A DNA stretch of 64,000 nt from Taibaiella sp. (GCA_021740995.1 JAIOYR010000003.1:53761-117760), one strand, 5' to 3'. Positions 11,130 through 22,301 are shown, counted from the stretch's first letter. Made by a program: numbers and translations. The notes: generated by a model not told the origin, from the sequence alone.

Positions 11130-11477
11130 TTATAAGTGTAGCATTGCTTTTTTAGCCATCAGCTCTTCTACTGTTTCCCGGTACATCTCGTCGGGTACAC
11201 AGCAGTCTACCGGACACACAGCAGCACACTGCGGCTCGTCATGAAACCCCTGACATTCAGTGCATTTATTGGCAGTAATATAGTAGGTGTCGTCAGAAAC
11301 CGGTTTGTGAAGCGTGGCAGCATCTGTTGTTGTACCATCCATTAGTTTGTAAGGGCCGGTAACAGATGTGCCATCTGTAATTGCCCATTCTACACCGCCT
11401 TCATATATAGCATTATTCGGACATTCTGGTTCGCATGCACCGCAGTTAATACATTCATCGGTTATTTTAATAGCCAT
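11130..11477 (-). CDS. 4Fe-4S ferredoxin (dicluster); ORF extends to 11513 but M at 11477 ([24 protein letters not shown]) is the likely start
   Basis: [12 protein letters not shown] and [22 protein letters not shown] cluster motifs. Confidence 0.92.
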   Translation of the reverse strand: MAIKITDECINCGACEPECPNNAIYEGGVEWAITDGTSVTGPYKLMDGTTTDAATLHKPVSDDTYYITANKCTECQGFHDEPQCAAVCPVDCCVPDEMYRETVEELMAKKAMLHL

Positions 11478-11576
11478 AATCAGTCTTGATTTATTATAAT
11501 TTTGTCGGCGCAAAGTTACAACTTCATGCGAAATACTGCACCGATATTTGTATAGTTAAAGCAATTAGTAAATATT

Positions 11577-12584
11577 ATGACAGATAAAGTATCATTATCC
11601 GAAAGAATTGACCTGCTGACTGCAATGGGTAACTATATGTTATCTGGCAATGAGGCATGGCAAGTAGCTAAAGAAGATGCCGGTCATGCCAATGCATGGT
11701 TTACTTCAGAGCATATAGAACGGGCAATAGCCAATATAGCTCATGAGTACCTGCAAAAAGACAAACTACAACAATGGATTGATACTTACCCATTACCTGC
11801 CAGTACCAAAACAGTGGGGATTGTGATGGCAGGAAATATACCGTTAGTGGGCTTTCACGATTTTTTGTGTGGCTTTGTATCCGGACATAATCTGTTGCTG
11901 AAACTATCATCAAAGGACGAAATTCTTCCCAAGCACCTTGTGGAATGGCTGCTGGCTGCTGCACCGGCGCTTGCCGGGCAAATAACTATCGCTGAGCGGC
12001 TCAATGGCTGCGATGCCTATATTGCCACCGGCAGCAACAACACAGCCCGGTATTTTGAGCAATACTTCGGCAAGTACCCAAACATTATACGCAGCAACAG
12101 AACTTCAGTAGCCATACTTGACGGGACTGAAACAGACGAAGAACTGTCTTTGCTTGCCGATGATGTATACCTGTATTACGGGCTTGGTTGCCGAAATGTG
12201 ACACAGATATGCGTGCCAAAGGAATATGATTTTGCCCGCCTGTTGCGCATATTCAACAGATACAGCTATTATGCCGATCTGAATAAGTACAAGAATAACT
12301 ACGATTATCACCTAGCAATTTATTTGCTCAACAGGGTGCAGTATATGAGCAATGAGTCGCTGCTGATGGTAGAAAATGAGCTGCCATTTTCTGCAGTCAG
12401 TGTGCTGCATTACCGGTTTTATGACAACGAAAGCAAAGAGATGTTACTCGCAGAGCTGCAAGGCAGCAATGATATTCAGGCTATAATAGGGAAGGGGTTG
12501 GTGCCGTTTGGCAGCTCACAAAAGCCTGCATTGAATGACTATGCAGATGGTGCAGATACCATGGCTTTCTTGTGTGGCTTGTAA
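11577..12584 (+). CDS. Acyl-CoA reductase (LuxC-like)
   Basis: VGIVMAGNIPLVGFHDFLCGFVSGHNLLLKLSSKDE and YYGLGCRNVTQICVPKEYDF; divergent from ferredoxin. Confidence 0.88.
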   Translation: MTDKVSLSERIDLLTAMGNYMLSGNEAWQVAKEDAGHANAWFTSEHIERAIANIAHEYLQKDKLQQWIDTYPLPASTKTVGIVMAGNIPLVGFHDFLCGFVSGHNLLLKLSSKDEILPKHLVEWLLAAAPALAGQITIAERLNGCDAYIATGSNNTARYFEQYFGKYPNIIRSNRTSVAILDGTETDEELSLLADDVYLYYGLGCRNVTQICVPKEYDFARLLRIFNRYSYYADLNKYKNNYDYHLAIYLLNRVQYMSNESLLMVENELPFSAVSVLHYRFYDNESKEMLLAELQGSNDIQAIIGKGLVPFGSSQKPALNDYADGADTMAFLCGL

Positions 12585-12613
12585 AACCCGATATCTGTTA
12601 TTTTTCCCCCAAA

Positions 12614-12649
12614 AAAAAGGAGCAAAACTTTTCGGTTTTGCTCCTTTTT
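12614..12649. terminator. Bidirectional terminator between convergent genes
   Basis: AAAAAGGAGCAAAAC-TTTTCG-GTTTTGCTCCTTTTT perfect 15-bp stem. Confidence 0.92.
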
Positions 12650-12668
12650 ATATGTCTGATACTAAGTT

Positions 12669-15368
12669 TTATTTCAGCAGTGTTACATTACCTCGTTTTT
12701 GTAGTATTTTTCCTTCGCTGGTTACTGCTTCTGCTTCATACACGTATACACCGGCCTGCTGTGGTGTACCATTGAATGTGCCATCCCAGCCATTTTCAAT
12801 GGTCTTACCTTCAAACACCAGATTGCCCCACCTGTTGTATACCCTGAAGTAGCGCAGTCTGGCAATACCTCTCAATATCACTTTAAGTGTATTGTTGAGC
12901 GAGCCCGGTGCAAATGCATTGGGTACAGATATTACAGAAGAGGTCACTACGCGCACACCTATGGAGTCGGTAGTTTTACAGCCATCCTCGGTGAATGCAG
13001 TGAGTATATACTTGGTGCTCACAGACGGGTTGGCTATGGGGTTAGACAATGCAGTGTCATTTAGCCCTACTGCCGGTGTCCAGGAGTAATAAGTACAGTT
13101 GGAAGAAGGTGAAATTTGGTGCGATTCTCCCGGGAATAGTAATACCGAATCTTCGAGATATACTACTGCTGCCGGGTGCACTACTATCGAATAATCTATA
13201 GTGTCTTTGCACCCATATTGGCTGGTAGCTATACCTTTATAACTAATTGTGTTAATCGGCTTTATGACCGGATACTCTACAGTTGAGTCATTGAGGTAAG
13301 TAGCAGGATGCCAAACATAAGTGGTGACGCCCGGCTCTGTAGATACAGGGAATAGCTGCACAGAATCTCCGGGGCATATTGAAGTATCTGCACCCAGCGA
13401 AGCAAAGTCACCATAGTATGTATAGACAATCATTGAGTCTGAGCTACTGCAACCTGCAGGTGTAGAAACGGTGAGCACTATTTTGGTAGTATCGCCGGCT
13501 GTAAACACAGCATAAGAAGATACCGAATCATCGAGGAATGTTCCCGGAGTCCAGTCGTAACTATATAGTGTATACCAGCCGGGTGTAACGGTCGGTGTAA
13601 TGTGTATCGTATCAAATTGGCACAGACTTCGGTTGCCTCCCATATTCACTTTTGGTATTGGCTGCACATCTATAAACAAAGAATCTCTGGTACGACAGAC
13701 AAAAGTAGTGCCGGGTATGAGTATGGTGCCTTCAAGTATATATTGCGCCGATGTGTCGGGGGTAATGGTTGCTGTAGGCACGTAAGAAACGGGGATACCT
13801 GCCGTTGGTAGCCACTGGTAGGTAATATCCGGTGATGAGCTGGCTCTTACTATTACAAGTGCACCCTGGCATATAGCCGTATCAGGGCTAAAGACAGTGA
13901 GCGTGTCATATACAATAAAAACATTAACACTATCTGTGTCTGAGCAGGCGCCATCTTTTACAGCCAGCCAGTAAAGACCGGTAGTGGAAACAACAAAAGT
14001 ATCGGACGTGGTAATGCCATCGCTCCATGTATAAATAGGTGCAGTATACGGAACGGAAGATTTAAGCGTTACGGTACCTCCCTGACAAAGAACGGTATCA
14101 TTCATTAGTTTTACCACAGTAGGTGGAGATACTACGATAACGGCAGTATCGGTACCTACAAAATGTGTGGTATCTGAGCCGGATACAACCATACTGTCAA
14201 CTCTGAGCCAATAAGTACCGGTAACAGCTACCGTGAGAGAAGGCGTAGTTGCGCCAGTGCTCCACAGATAATCGTTGCCAAGTATTGGAGAAGGATTAAG
14301 TACTAATGTTTCACCGTCACATATTGTATCATCAGGGCCGATGTTTACAAAAGGCACAACTTTTGTAATAGTTATCGCATCTGTAAAAGGGCAAGAATAT
14401 AGACGACTTATAGTTAACGTGCGTACAACAGGAGGAGCTGCACTGCCCGGAGCGAAACCTACAACCAGTGTAGTAGAGCTATCTGTAGGTCCCCATAAGT
14501 ATTCATATGCTAAAGGGGGGATAGGTGGATAAAATCTGTCGTTCGGGTAGTTAATTGTATCTAAAAGAGCTCCTACACCGCCTCCGCCGATTGTTAATGT
14601 ATCATTTGGCGTAAATATGTCTGGTCCCAGAGAAAAAGTAATATTAGGATTGAAATTACCTAAAGCCAGTACTTCAGGATTAGATACTTGTCTGCCGTAG
14701 ATAGCTACATCATCTATTTTGCCTGTATAAGGCTTGGTGCCACCGCTAAAGTCTATACCCAGCTGAAAAACGGTAGTGGCAGGATTATACCCGGGCGTTA
14801 CAGGTGGTATGTATACTACTTGCTGTACCCCATCTACAAACAGCAGATAGCTGTTGCCGTTTCTTCTCATCACTAGATGGTGCCACACATTGAGGGTTAC
14901 CGGAAAGCCGGCGGATTGTGCAATGCCGCCAAAAAGCATCGATACCTGATTGCCGGGACCACCACCAAAAGAACCGTCATTCATTACGATACCCAACCCG
15001 TCGGTTGATGGGTCTCCGTTGTAAAGAATAATCGCATCCTGAGCGGCAGTAGGGAAAATATGACAGGAATAGGTGAAATCAGCGATACCGAATGCCGGGA
15101 TAATAAAAGGAGCGCTATAGTGCATCTCACTATTTGCACCATTAAATTCGTAGGCTTTATTGGGCTGCCCGAAGCGGTCGGATGTAGAAACCGTATTGGC
15201 TGTTAGCAGGTCAAATCCGGTAAAAGTACGGTCGAAAAGATCGGTAGCACTACAAAAAGGATACCATTTTTCAAGGGTTGTTGATGGTAACAGCGGCTGC
15301 GGCTGCGCCAGTGCCGTTTTACCTATCAACAAAATAGTAAAAAAAAATATAATTTTTTTCATAAACAT
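12669..15368 (-). CDS. LamG plus Ig/PKD-like secreted protein with T9SS type B (gliding-motility-associated) C-terminal domain
   Basis: Signal peptide, LamG region (FNGANSEMHYSAP...), C-terminus VPNAFAPGSLNNTLKVILRGIARLRYFRVYNRWGNLVFEGKTIENGWDGTFNGTPQQAGVYVYEAEAV. Confidence 0.92.
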   Translation of the reverse strand: MFMKKIIFFFTILLIGKTALAQPQPLLPSTTLEKWYPFCSATDLFDRTFTGFDLLTANTVSTSDRFGQPNKAYEFNGANSEMHYSAPFIIPAFGIADFTYSCHIFPTAAQDAIILYNGDPSTDGLGIVMNDGSFGGGPGNQVSMLFGGIAQSAGFPVTLNVWHHLVMRRNGNSYLLFVDGVQQVVYIPPVTPGYNPATTVFQLGIDFSGGTKPYTGKIDDVAIYGRQVSNPEVLALGNFNPNITFSLGPDIFTPNDTLTIGGGGVGALLDTINYPNDRFYPPIPPLAYEYLWGPTDSSTTLVVGFAPGSAAPPVVRTLTISRLYSCPFTDAITITKVVPFVNIGPDDTICDGETLVLNPSPILGNDYLWSTGATTPSLTVAVTGTYWLRVDSMVVSGSDTTHFVGTDTAVIVVSPPTVVKLMNDTVLCQGGTVTLKSSVPYTAPIYTWSDGITTSDTFVVSTTGLYWLAVKDGACSDTDSVNVFIVYDTLTVFSPDTAICQGALVIVRASSSPDITYQWLPTAGIPVSYVPTATITPDTSAQYILEGTILIPGTTFVCRTRDSLFIDVQPIPKVNMGGNRSLCQFDTIHITPTVTPGWYTLYSYDWTPGTFLDDSVSSYAVFTAGDTTKIVLTVSTPAGCSSSDSMIVYTYYGDFASLGADTSICPGDSVQLFPVSTEPGVTTYVWHPATYLNDSTVEYPVIKPINTISYKGIATSQYGCKDTIDYSIVVHPAAVVYLEDSVLLFPGESHQISPSSNCTYYSWTPAVGLNDTALSNPIANPSVSTKYILTAFTEDGCKTTDSIGVRVVTSSVISVPNAFAPGSLNNTLKVILRGIARLRYFRVYNRWGNLVFEGKTIENGWDGTFNGTPQQAGVYVYEAEAVTSEGKILQKRGNVTLLK

Positions 15369-15505
15369 TTAACCAGTGGAGTTAAAATACTATACAAATA
15401 TATCAAAGAAATTCAATCGGGTAAATATTTATTTCAACCGATGTCACAGTCCTCATTTATGTAGACGAAATATGCGTGGTCAACGTTGGTTTCCGGTAAA
15501 GAAAA

Positions 15506-16471
15506 TTAGTAAATAAATGGTGATTTGTAGGCCGATTCAAACTCCTGCCATACATCAGCTACAACCTTTGCCGCCGGTTGTATGTCATTTATTATACTGC
15601 TTATCTGGCCTATTTCCAGTTCGCCTTCCTCCATGTCGCCCTCAAACATTCCTTTTTTTGCCCGTCCTCTGCCCAATAGAGCTTCCATTTCTTCTTTTGG
15701 CACACAGGCATTTTCAGCATCAGCCACCTGCTTATAGAAGTGATTCTTTATCAGCCGCACTGGCGTTAGCTGCTTCAGAGTCAGTACGGTATCGCCCTCG
15801 GCGGCAGCTACTACTGCTTTTTTGAATCCCTCGTGGCTCGATGCCTCATCAGTACATACGAACCTGCTGCCTATTTGCACGCCTTCGGCACCCATGGCCA
15901 TCATTGCATACATGCCCCTGCCGGTAGCAATACCACCTGCGGCTATCAGGGGAATGTGTATCGATTTTCTTACCGAAGGTATCAGGCATAGTGTAGTAGT
16001 CTCTTCCCTGCCGTTGTGTCCTCCCGCTTCAAATCCCTCTGCTACTACTGCATCTACTCCGGCATCCTGGCATTTTAGCGCAAATTTGGCACTGGACACC
16101 ACATGCACTACTGTGATCCCATTAGACTTCAGGGTAGGTGTCCAGGTTTTGGGATTGCCCGCGGATGTAAAAACAATAGGTACTTTTTCCGCAATAATTA
16201 TGGCTATGTGCTCATCTATGGCCGGATACAGCAATGGCAGGTTTACTGCAAAGGGTTTGTCGGTCGCTGCTTTGCACTTCTGTATATGCTCCTTCAGTAC
16301 CTCCGGATACATGCTGCCGGCACCAATAATGCCTAGCCCGCCTGCATTGCTTACGGCCGCCGCCAGCCGCCAGCCCGAAGCCCATATCATGCCAGCCTGA
16401 ATAATAGGATATTGTATCTCAAATAATCGGGTAATTCTGTTGTCAAACCCTGTAGTGGTAAACTGTCCCAT
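15506..16471 (-). CDS. Nitronate monooxygenase (2-nitropropane dioxygenase family)
   Basis: FEIQYPIIQAGMIWASGWRLAAAVSNAGGLGIIGAGSM; VVAEGFEAGGHNGREE; IAAGGIATGRGMYAMMAMGAEGVQIGSRF. Confidence 0.92.
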   Translation of the reverse strand: MGQFTTTGFDNRITRLFEIQYPIIQAGMIWASGWRLAAAVSNAGGLGIIGAGSMYPEVLKEHIQKCKAATDKPFAVNLPLLYPAIDEHIAIIIAEKVPIVFTSAGNPKTWTPTLKSNGITVVHVVSSAKFALKCQDAGVDAVVAEGFEAGGHNGREETTTLCLIPSVRKSIHIPLIAAGGIATGRGMYAMMAMGAEGVQIGSRFVCTDEASSHEGFKKAVVAAAEGDTVLTLKQLTPVRLIKNHFYKQVADAENACVPKEEMEALLGRGRAKKGMFEGDMEEGELEIGQISSIINDIQPAAKVVADVWQEFESAYKSPFIY

Positions 16472-16477
16472 TTTTTC

Positions 16478-16519
16478 TGGAATTTGGAATTGGTCCCGAT
16501 AGCTATCGGGATGGAATTT
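16478..16519 (-). repeat. Interspersed intergenic repeat, copy 2 (inverted relative to 2728..2769)
   Basis: Reverse complement matches 2728..2769 with 3 mismatches over 42 nt. Confidence 0.8.
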
Positions 16520-16547
16520 CTTTTTTTGGAATTTTATGCCTGAATTT

Positions 16548-17786
16548 CTATATCTTTTTTCTGTAGAACAGTGTGTTGCTATTACCTTCTCTGAATACTT
16601 CTTTTGCAGTGTCCAGCAGGCTTTCGATAGTTACAGCATTATACTTATCCCATTCATCATTTATCAGCGCTGCATCGCCTATCAGCTCATAAAAAGCAAG
16701 ATTGTTGGCACGGTTCAGCAGGCTCATATCTTCAAATGCAATCATCGACTCTATTTTATTCTTCGACTTTTGCAATTCGCTATCAGTGATGCCTTCTGCA
16801 AGCAGAATAGCTATTTCCTTTTCCACGGCTTCGTTGGCGGCTTCAATGGATTTACCTTCTCTTACTTTTCCTTCTATTACCAGCAATCCGGGGTCAAGGC
16901 TACCTGTATGATAGCACCCGATGCTGCTAAACAGTTGTTCTTCCTTTACTAATCGTCTGTACAGTCTGGAAGACTGCCCACTACCCATTACCTCGGTGAT
17001 AAGGTCAGTAGCATAATAGGATGGTGCCAGCCTTCCGCTTATGTGCCATGCTTTGTATAGTGCATCCAGTGGCACATCGGCATATACATCAAGCGAGCGC
17101 GCCTGTTCCTGTCTTGGTTCAGCAGGGAGATTACGTTCATACTTGTCGCCTGCCGGTATGTCTCCAAACCATTTTTCGGCCAGTGTTTTTACCTGCTCTG
17201 TGGTGATATTTCCCGCCATGCATAGTACCGCATTAGATGGGCGGTAATGCTTAAAGAAAAAAGCCTTTACATCGTCCAGCTGTGCCTTTTCTATTTGTTC
17301 CAGATTTTCGCCTATGGTAGGCCACCTGTAGGGGTGTGTAGTGTAGGCTAGTTTACGCAGTACATGCCAGGTATCGCCGTAAGGCTTGTTGAGGTAATGT
17401 TCTTTAAACTCTTCGCAAACTACTTTTCGCTGCACATCCAGACTCTTCTCGCTAAATGCAAGTGACAACATACGGTCGCTCTCCAGCCAAAAAGCGGTTT
17501 CCATATTTTGCAGCGGGAGTTGTATGTAGTAGTTGGTAATGTCGTTGGTGGTATATGCATTGTTTTCGCCACCAGCCATTTGCAGTGGCTCGTCATACTC
17601 CGGTATGTTTACACTTCCGCCAAACATCAGATGTTCAAACAAATGTGCAAAGCCGGTGCGGGCAGTATCTTCGTCCCTTGCACCCACATCGTACAGTATA
17701 TTCATAGCCACCATAGGCGTGGCTCTGTCTGTATGCACCAGCACTCTCAATCCATTATTCAGTGTAAACCTTTCAAACTGTAGCAT
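16548..17786 (-). CDS. M16-family (pitrilysin/insulinase-like) zinc peptidase
   Basis: GFAHLFEHLMFGGS (HxxEH) and GGENNAYTTNDITNYY. Confidence 0.93.
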   Translation of the reverse strand: MLQFERFTLNNGLRVLVHTDRATPMVAMNILYDVGARDEDTARTGFAHLFEHLMFGGSVNIPEYDEPLQMAGGENNAYTTNDITNYYIQLPLQNMETAFWLESDRMLSLAFSEKSLDVQRKVVCEEFKEHYLNKPYGDTWHVLRKLAYTTHPYRWPTIGENLEQIEKAQLDDVKAFFFKHYRPSNAVLCMAGNITTEQVKTLAEKWFGDIPAGDKYERNLPAEPRQEQARSLDVYADVPLDALYKAWHISGRLAPSYYATDLITEVMGSGQSSRLYRRLVKEEQLFSSIGCYHTGSLDPGLLVIEGKVREGKSIEAANEAVEKEIAILLAEGITDSELQKSKNKIESMIAFEDMSLLNRANNLAFYELIGDAALINDEWDKYNAVTIESLLDTAKEVFREGNSNTLFYRKKI

Positions 17787-17953
17787 AATTATCTTGTGTA
17801 CATCTTTTTGTACAGGCCGGCAAAGTTAACGGAAAATAGCCAGGCTATTTGCCACAGAACTGTATTACGTGATGGGTGTCTTGTTTATCAGCAAATCAGG
17901 CAACCCGAATTTGGTTGCCTGATTTGCTTCTTGCCGATGGTAGCGCAGATTCG

Positions 17954-18973
17954 TTAGGCTGGCTCTCCTGCTTTCACAAATTCCATTGCTTTATCCACCA
18001 TGTTTTTAGAGCCTATAAATATTGGTACCCGCTGGTGCAGTTCCGTAGGGTGCACATCCACTATATTCTGACCACCGGTTACAGCCTTGCCACCTGCGGC
18101 TTCTATAATGAAGGCCATAGGGTTACATTCATATTGCAGGCGCAGCTTGCCTTTTGGTGCACTTTTATCGCCAGGATATATGAATATACCGCCTTTTATA
18201 AGCGTGCGGTGCATATCGGCGACCATAGAGCCTATGTAGCGTTGCGTATAGGGTCTACCTTCAGCCTTGTTGTCCTCCATGCAGTAAGAAAGGTAGGATA
18301 GCATACATTCGTCATACTTTACGCTATTGCCCTGGTTTATAGAGTATATTTTACCATTATCCGGACATTTCATATCCGGGTGAGACAGGCAAAACTCGCC
18401 TATAGATGGTTCCAGAGTAAAGCCATTTACACCCAAACGGGTAGCGTATACCAGCATCGTGCTGGAGCCATAGATAATATATCCGGCAGCTACCAGTTTA
18501 TTCCCGGGTTGCAGAAAGTCATCTTGAGTGCATGGTTTTCCAAGCTCACTAACTCTTTTGTATATCGAGAAAATGGTTCCGATTGATGCATTCACATCTA
18601 TATTAGATGAGCCATCAAGTGGGTCGAAGAGCACTACATATTTTGAGTTAAAGGAGAAAGTATCTTCGTAAGAAAGGTGGTCATCATTTTCTTCCGATGC
18701 AATACCCGCACACTCTGTACAATTTTTGAGGATGTTGATTAATGTATCATTAGCAAATACATCAAGCTTCATTTGTTCTTCTCCCTGTACATTGGTTGCG
18801 CCATGCTTGCCCAGTATATCTACCAGTCCTGCTTTACGTACTTGTTTGTTTATTATTTTGCCGGCCAAGCCAAGATCTCTCAGCAATGCTGAAAGGTCGC
18901 CTGTGGCTTGCGGGAATTTTCTTGTTTCCTGGATGGTAAACTCACCCATCGTTATTAACTTGCTCTGAGACAT
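17954..18973 (-). CDS. fbp: Class I fructose-1,6-bisphosphatase
   Basis: VLFDPLDGSSNIDVNASIGTIFSIYKR; GGIFIYPGDKSAPKGKLRLQYECNPMAFIIEAAGGKA. Confidence 0.96.
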   Translation of the reverse strand: MSQSKLITMGEFTIQETRKFPQATGDLSALLRDLGLAGKIINKQVRKAGLVDILGKHGATNVQGEEQMKLDVFANDTLINILKNCTECAGIASEENDDHLSYEDTFSFNSKYVVLFDPLDGSSNIDVNASIGTIFSIYKRVSELGKPCTQDDFLQPGNKLVAAGYIIYGSSTMLVYATRLGVNGFTLEPSIGEFCLSHPDMKCPDNGKIYSINQGNSVKYDECMLSYLSYCMEDNKAEGRPYTQRYIGSMVADMHRTLIKGGIFIYPGDKSAPKGKLRLQYECNPMAFIIEAAGGKAVTGGQNIVDVHPTELHQRVPIFIGSKNMVDKAMEFVKAGEPA

Positions 18974-19377
18974 TGTATGATTTGAATTTAATTGCTGTCA
19001 AAAATACCATCTTGGCAGCAATAATTTATCTGCATTCTCTGAAATGCTATCGATATGTTTTTTTACTGCTTTATTTGATACTGATATTTCATGTCATAAG
19101 GCAATATGTTTTGGTTAACTATCTTCAGAAAATGACCGATAGTAGCATTTATTTATTGTAAAAACAATATAATATAATTTGACTATATTAATGAAATGTT
19201 TTCATTTTTGTCGTTATTATACTTAACGGCAGATAAACTAACTCATTAATATCGTCAGGTAAAGGGGGGATATATTATCTCAGAAAAAATTGTTAAGGAA
19301 CGGTAATGAATTTCTTGGTTTGTACGAAAAGTAATTATTAACTTTGAGTAATGTCGAATTAGTCTGGCTATATATTT

Positions 19378-20391
19378 ATGTTAAAGAAAAAGTTTTCTGT
19401 TTTATATATCGTTCTTGCTGTCTTTGTGGGTAGTTTTTCCGGTATTGCACTCATGAAGTATTTTGACGGAAGTCTGGCAAAGAATACCGATATTACATCT
19501 GAAAAAATTGCGGAAGAAGACTGTCACTACAAGATATCAAGAATGACAGGCTACAAGTACATAAATCCGGTATATATGACAGAGCCGGAATGTGAGTCAA
19601 AAGATTTTATTCCATTGAAATCTGATATCAATGATTTGATAGAGCGAATGAAGACAACAGGAGATCTTGAATATGCTTCTGTATACCTAAAAAACCTGAA
19701 TTCAAATTACTGGATGGACATAAATCCGGAAAATACTTATCATCCGGGCTCGTTGTTTAAAGTCATAACAATGATTACATTCTTGCGAATGGCGGAAACT
19801 AATTTGGCAATTTTGGAGAAGGAAGTAGCTTACAAGAACAAGGGTATGAAGCCACCTACTCAGACCTTTAACTCCAAGACTATTATATCGGGGAATACAT
19901 ACAAAATCAAAGATCTCCTTTACTACATGATTGTCTATTCAGACAATAACGCTACCATGCTGCTGCATGACTTCATGAACATAGAGATATTTCAGAAAAT
20001 ATTTACAGATTTGGGTCTGAAGAAGCCAAATGTATATGACAACTCTTACCAGCTTTCTGTAGAAGAATACTCCAGATTTATCAGCGTTTTATATGATGGC
20101 ACTTACCTTACGATGCCTGCGTCTGAGTTTGCTATATCTATGCTATGTAAAAGTGACTTTAACCTTGGAATTACTAAAGAACTTCCTGCGTCGGTCACAA
20201 GTGCGCACAAGTTTGGTGAAGCAGGTAAGCCAGGCAACAGAGAACTGCATGAATCTGCTATTATTTACCTCAATAATAAACCATACTTGCTTACTATAAT
20301 GACCAAGGGGAAGGAGTCAGTAAAACTAGCTGAAATAATGAGCCATATCTCCAAAATAGTATACGACCACATGGTGGCTCTATCTGTCTGA
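19378..20391 (+). CDS. Serine hydrolase, class A beta-lactamase-like
   Basis: HPGSLFKVITM (SxxK), YSDNNATMLL (SDN), SAHKFGEAGK (KTG-like). Confidence 0.8.
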   Translation: MLKKKFSVLYIVLAVFVGSFSGIALMKYFDGSLAKNTDITSEKIAEEDCHYKISRMTGYKYINPVYMTEPECESKDFIPLKSDINDLIERMKTTGDLEYASVYLKNLNSNYWMDINPENTYHPGSLFKVITMITFLRMAETNLAILEKEVAYKNKGMKPPTQTFNSKTIISGNTYKIKDLLYYMIVYSDNNATMLLHDFMNIEIFQKIFTDLGLKKPNVYDNSYQLSVEEYSRFISVLYDGTYLTMPASEFAISMLCKSDFNLGITKELPASVTSAHKFGEAGKPGNRELHESAIIYLNNKPYLLTIMTKGKESVKLAEIMSHISKIVYDHMVALSV

Positions 20392-20415
20392 TAGTTATTG
20401 AAAGTAATTCCTGAA

Positions 20416-21747
20416 TTATGCTTTATCAGTAGCATTTGTCCTCATTGCAAAAAACAGAATGATTGCGCCTGTGGCAAAGAATAAAATCAGTGCTATTATA
20501 GCACTGCGCATATCCATCAGGCTATCTATATACCCGAAAGAAAACATACCTATTACAATAGCCAGCTTCTCTGTAACATCGTAAAAGCTGAAGAAAGAAG
20601 TGGTGTCGTGTGTGGGTGGCATGAGCTTAGCATAGGTAGAGCGGCTCAGCGATTGTATGCCGCCCATTATTAGGCCTACTATACCTGCTACTATATAAAA
20701 CTCTGTGGCGGTATAGGTATAATAGGCGGCAATACATACGCCTATCCATACCAGCACTACGAAGAACAATACCTGCAGATTGCCGAATTTCTCAGATAGT
20801 TTCGCCATAATATATGCACCCGCTATTGCAACCAGTTGTATCACCAATATAGCACCAATTAGTTGCCCGGTTTCCAGTTTTAGCTCCTTGCTACCAAAGA
20901 TAGTAGCGGCAAGCATCACTGTTTGCACGCCCATGCTATAGAAAAAAAATGAAGCCAGGTAGGTTTTTAGTCTGGGTAGTTTCTTAATATGTGCCCATAC
21001 TTTACCTAACTCTATGAATCCACTGGAAAGCAGGCTGTGTCCGGTTTTTTGGGGCAACGCTATTCCCTTTGGCAGCTTTAGAAAGGCAATCTGTGCAAAA
21101 CCAACCCACCAAAGACCTACCAATACAAATGAAAGCCGGGGGGCAAAAGTATCGTCTGTAATGCCAAAAAGCTCAGGCTTGAGTACAAACACAAAACAAA
21201 TGAGTTGTAGTATTACGCTGCCAATGTATCCGTAGGCGAAGCCCTGAGCGCTTACCCTGTCACGCTCGCCGGGAGTGGCTATCTCCGGCAGGTACGCATT
21301 GTAAAATACTATGCTGCCACAATAGCCCAGTGCAGCTACCGATGAGCAGATAATACCCAACTCCACCGCAACGCTGGTGAAAAAATACAGACAGCAGCAA
21401 GATATAGCCCCAGTATAGCAAAACAGCTGCATGAACCTTTTCTTATTACCTCTGTAGTCTGCGATAGACGATAGAATGGGTGATAGAAAAGCAATAATCA
21501 GGTAGGCAGCAGCAATCGAATAGTCGAACAGAGAACTGTTTTTTACGTTATAGCCAAAGAATGATACGGTATCACTTACTACCACGCCATCTTTTTTTAC
21601 GGTGGTCACAGCGTTGTAGTATGCCGGAAATATGGTGGAGGTAATAACAAGATTGTAGGCAGAATTTGCCCAGTCATACATAGACCATGCACGCTGTATG
21701 GGTCTCGAAGAGGTAATAATCTGTATATCGCTCGTTACTGCATCCAT
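20416..21747 (-). CDS. MFS transporter, UMF1 family; ORF extends to 21822 but M at 21747 (MDAVTSDIQ) is the likely start
   Basis: RAWSMYDWANSAYNLVITSTIFPAYYNAV is the UMF1 signature N-terminus; 12-TM-like. Confidence 0.9.
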   Translation of the reverse strand: MDAVTSDIQIITSSRPIQRAWSMYDWANSAYNLVITSTIFPAYYNAVTTVKKDGVVVSDTVSFFGYNVKNSSLFDYSIAAAYLIIAFLSPILSSIADYRGNKKRFMQLFCYTGAISCCCLYFFTSVAVELGIICSSVAALGYCGSIVFYNAYLPEIATPGERDRVSAQGFAYGYIGSVILQLICFVFVLKPELFGITDDTFAPRLSFVLVGLWWVGFAQIAFLKLPKGIALPQKTGHSLLSSGFIELGKVWAHIKKLPRLKTYLASFFFYSMGVQTVMLAATIFGSKELKLETGQLIGAILVIQLVAIAGAYIMAKLSEKFGNLQVLFFVVLVWIGVCIAAYYTYTATEFYIVAGIVGLIMGGIQSLSRSTYAKLMPPTHDTTSFFSFYDVTEKLAIVIGMFSFGYIDSLMDMRSAIIALILFFATGAIILFFAMRTNATDKA

Positions 21748-21811
21748 CCTACTAAAGTAATTGTTTTGGTTATAATTTGGAATTTGGCTGAGGGAATTTG
21801 AGATTTGCACC

Positions 21812-22273
21812 ATGGGATACAAGGAAGTTCCTCAAGGCAAGGTGTTGGAGTTCATCAAAGACACCTACCTGGGTAAACAAGTAACAGACTCGCGCTCAGA
21901 AGCTGGAAACTGGCTGGGTTTTACACTGGAGCATATAGAAAAGGGAGATTCGGTTATATCGTTGGAAGTGCGCAGAGAAATGGTGAATCCTTACGGGAAT
22001 ATTCACGGAGGTATGATGAGTCTGGTGATTGATGAGTCTATAGGCTGGGCGGTAGTAAGCCTGGATTCTGAACATCATTATACCTCGCTCACGCTAAACG
22101 TAGATTTTTTGTTTGCAATAAAGGAGGGCGAGCGGTTGCGTGCACACTCTCAGGTACTCAGAACCGGCAAAAAAATCATCAACGTAGAGTGTCATGTATA
22201 CGATATGGAAGGTAAAATTCTAGCCCGCGCCAACAGCAACCTGATTGTAACCGGAATGGAGTTTAACAGATAG
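21812..22273 (+). CDS. PaaI-family hotdog thioesterase
   Basis: NPYGNIHGGMMSLVIDESIGWAVVSL...SLTLNVDFLFAIKEGERLRAHSQVLRTGKKI. Confidence 0.85.
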   Translation: MGYKEVPQGKVLEFIKDTYLGKQVTDSRSEAGNWLGFTLEHIEKGDSVISLEVRREMVNPYGNIHGGMMSLVIDESIGWAVVSLDSEHHYTSLTLNVDFLFAIKEGERLRAHSQVLRTGKKIINVECHVYDMEGKILARANSNLIVTGMEFNR

Positions 22274-22301
22274 AAATTATTTCGTGTATTATTGGTGGGT
22301 A

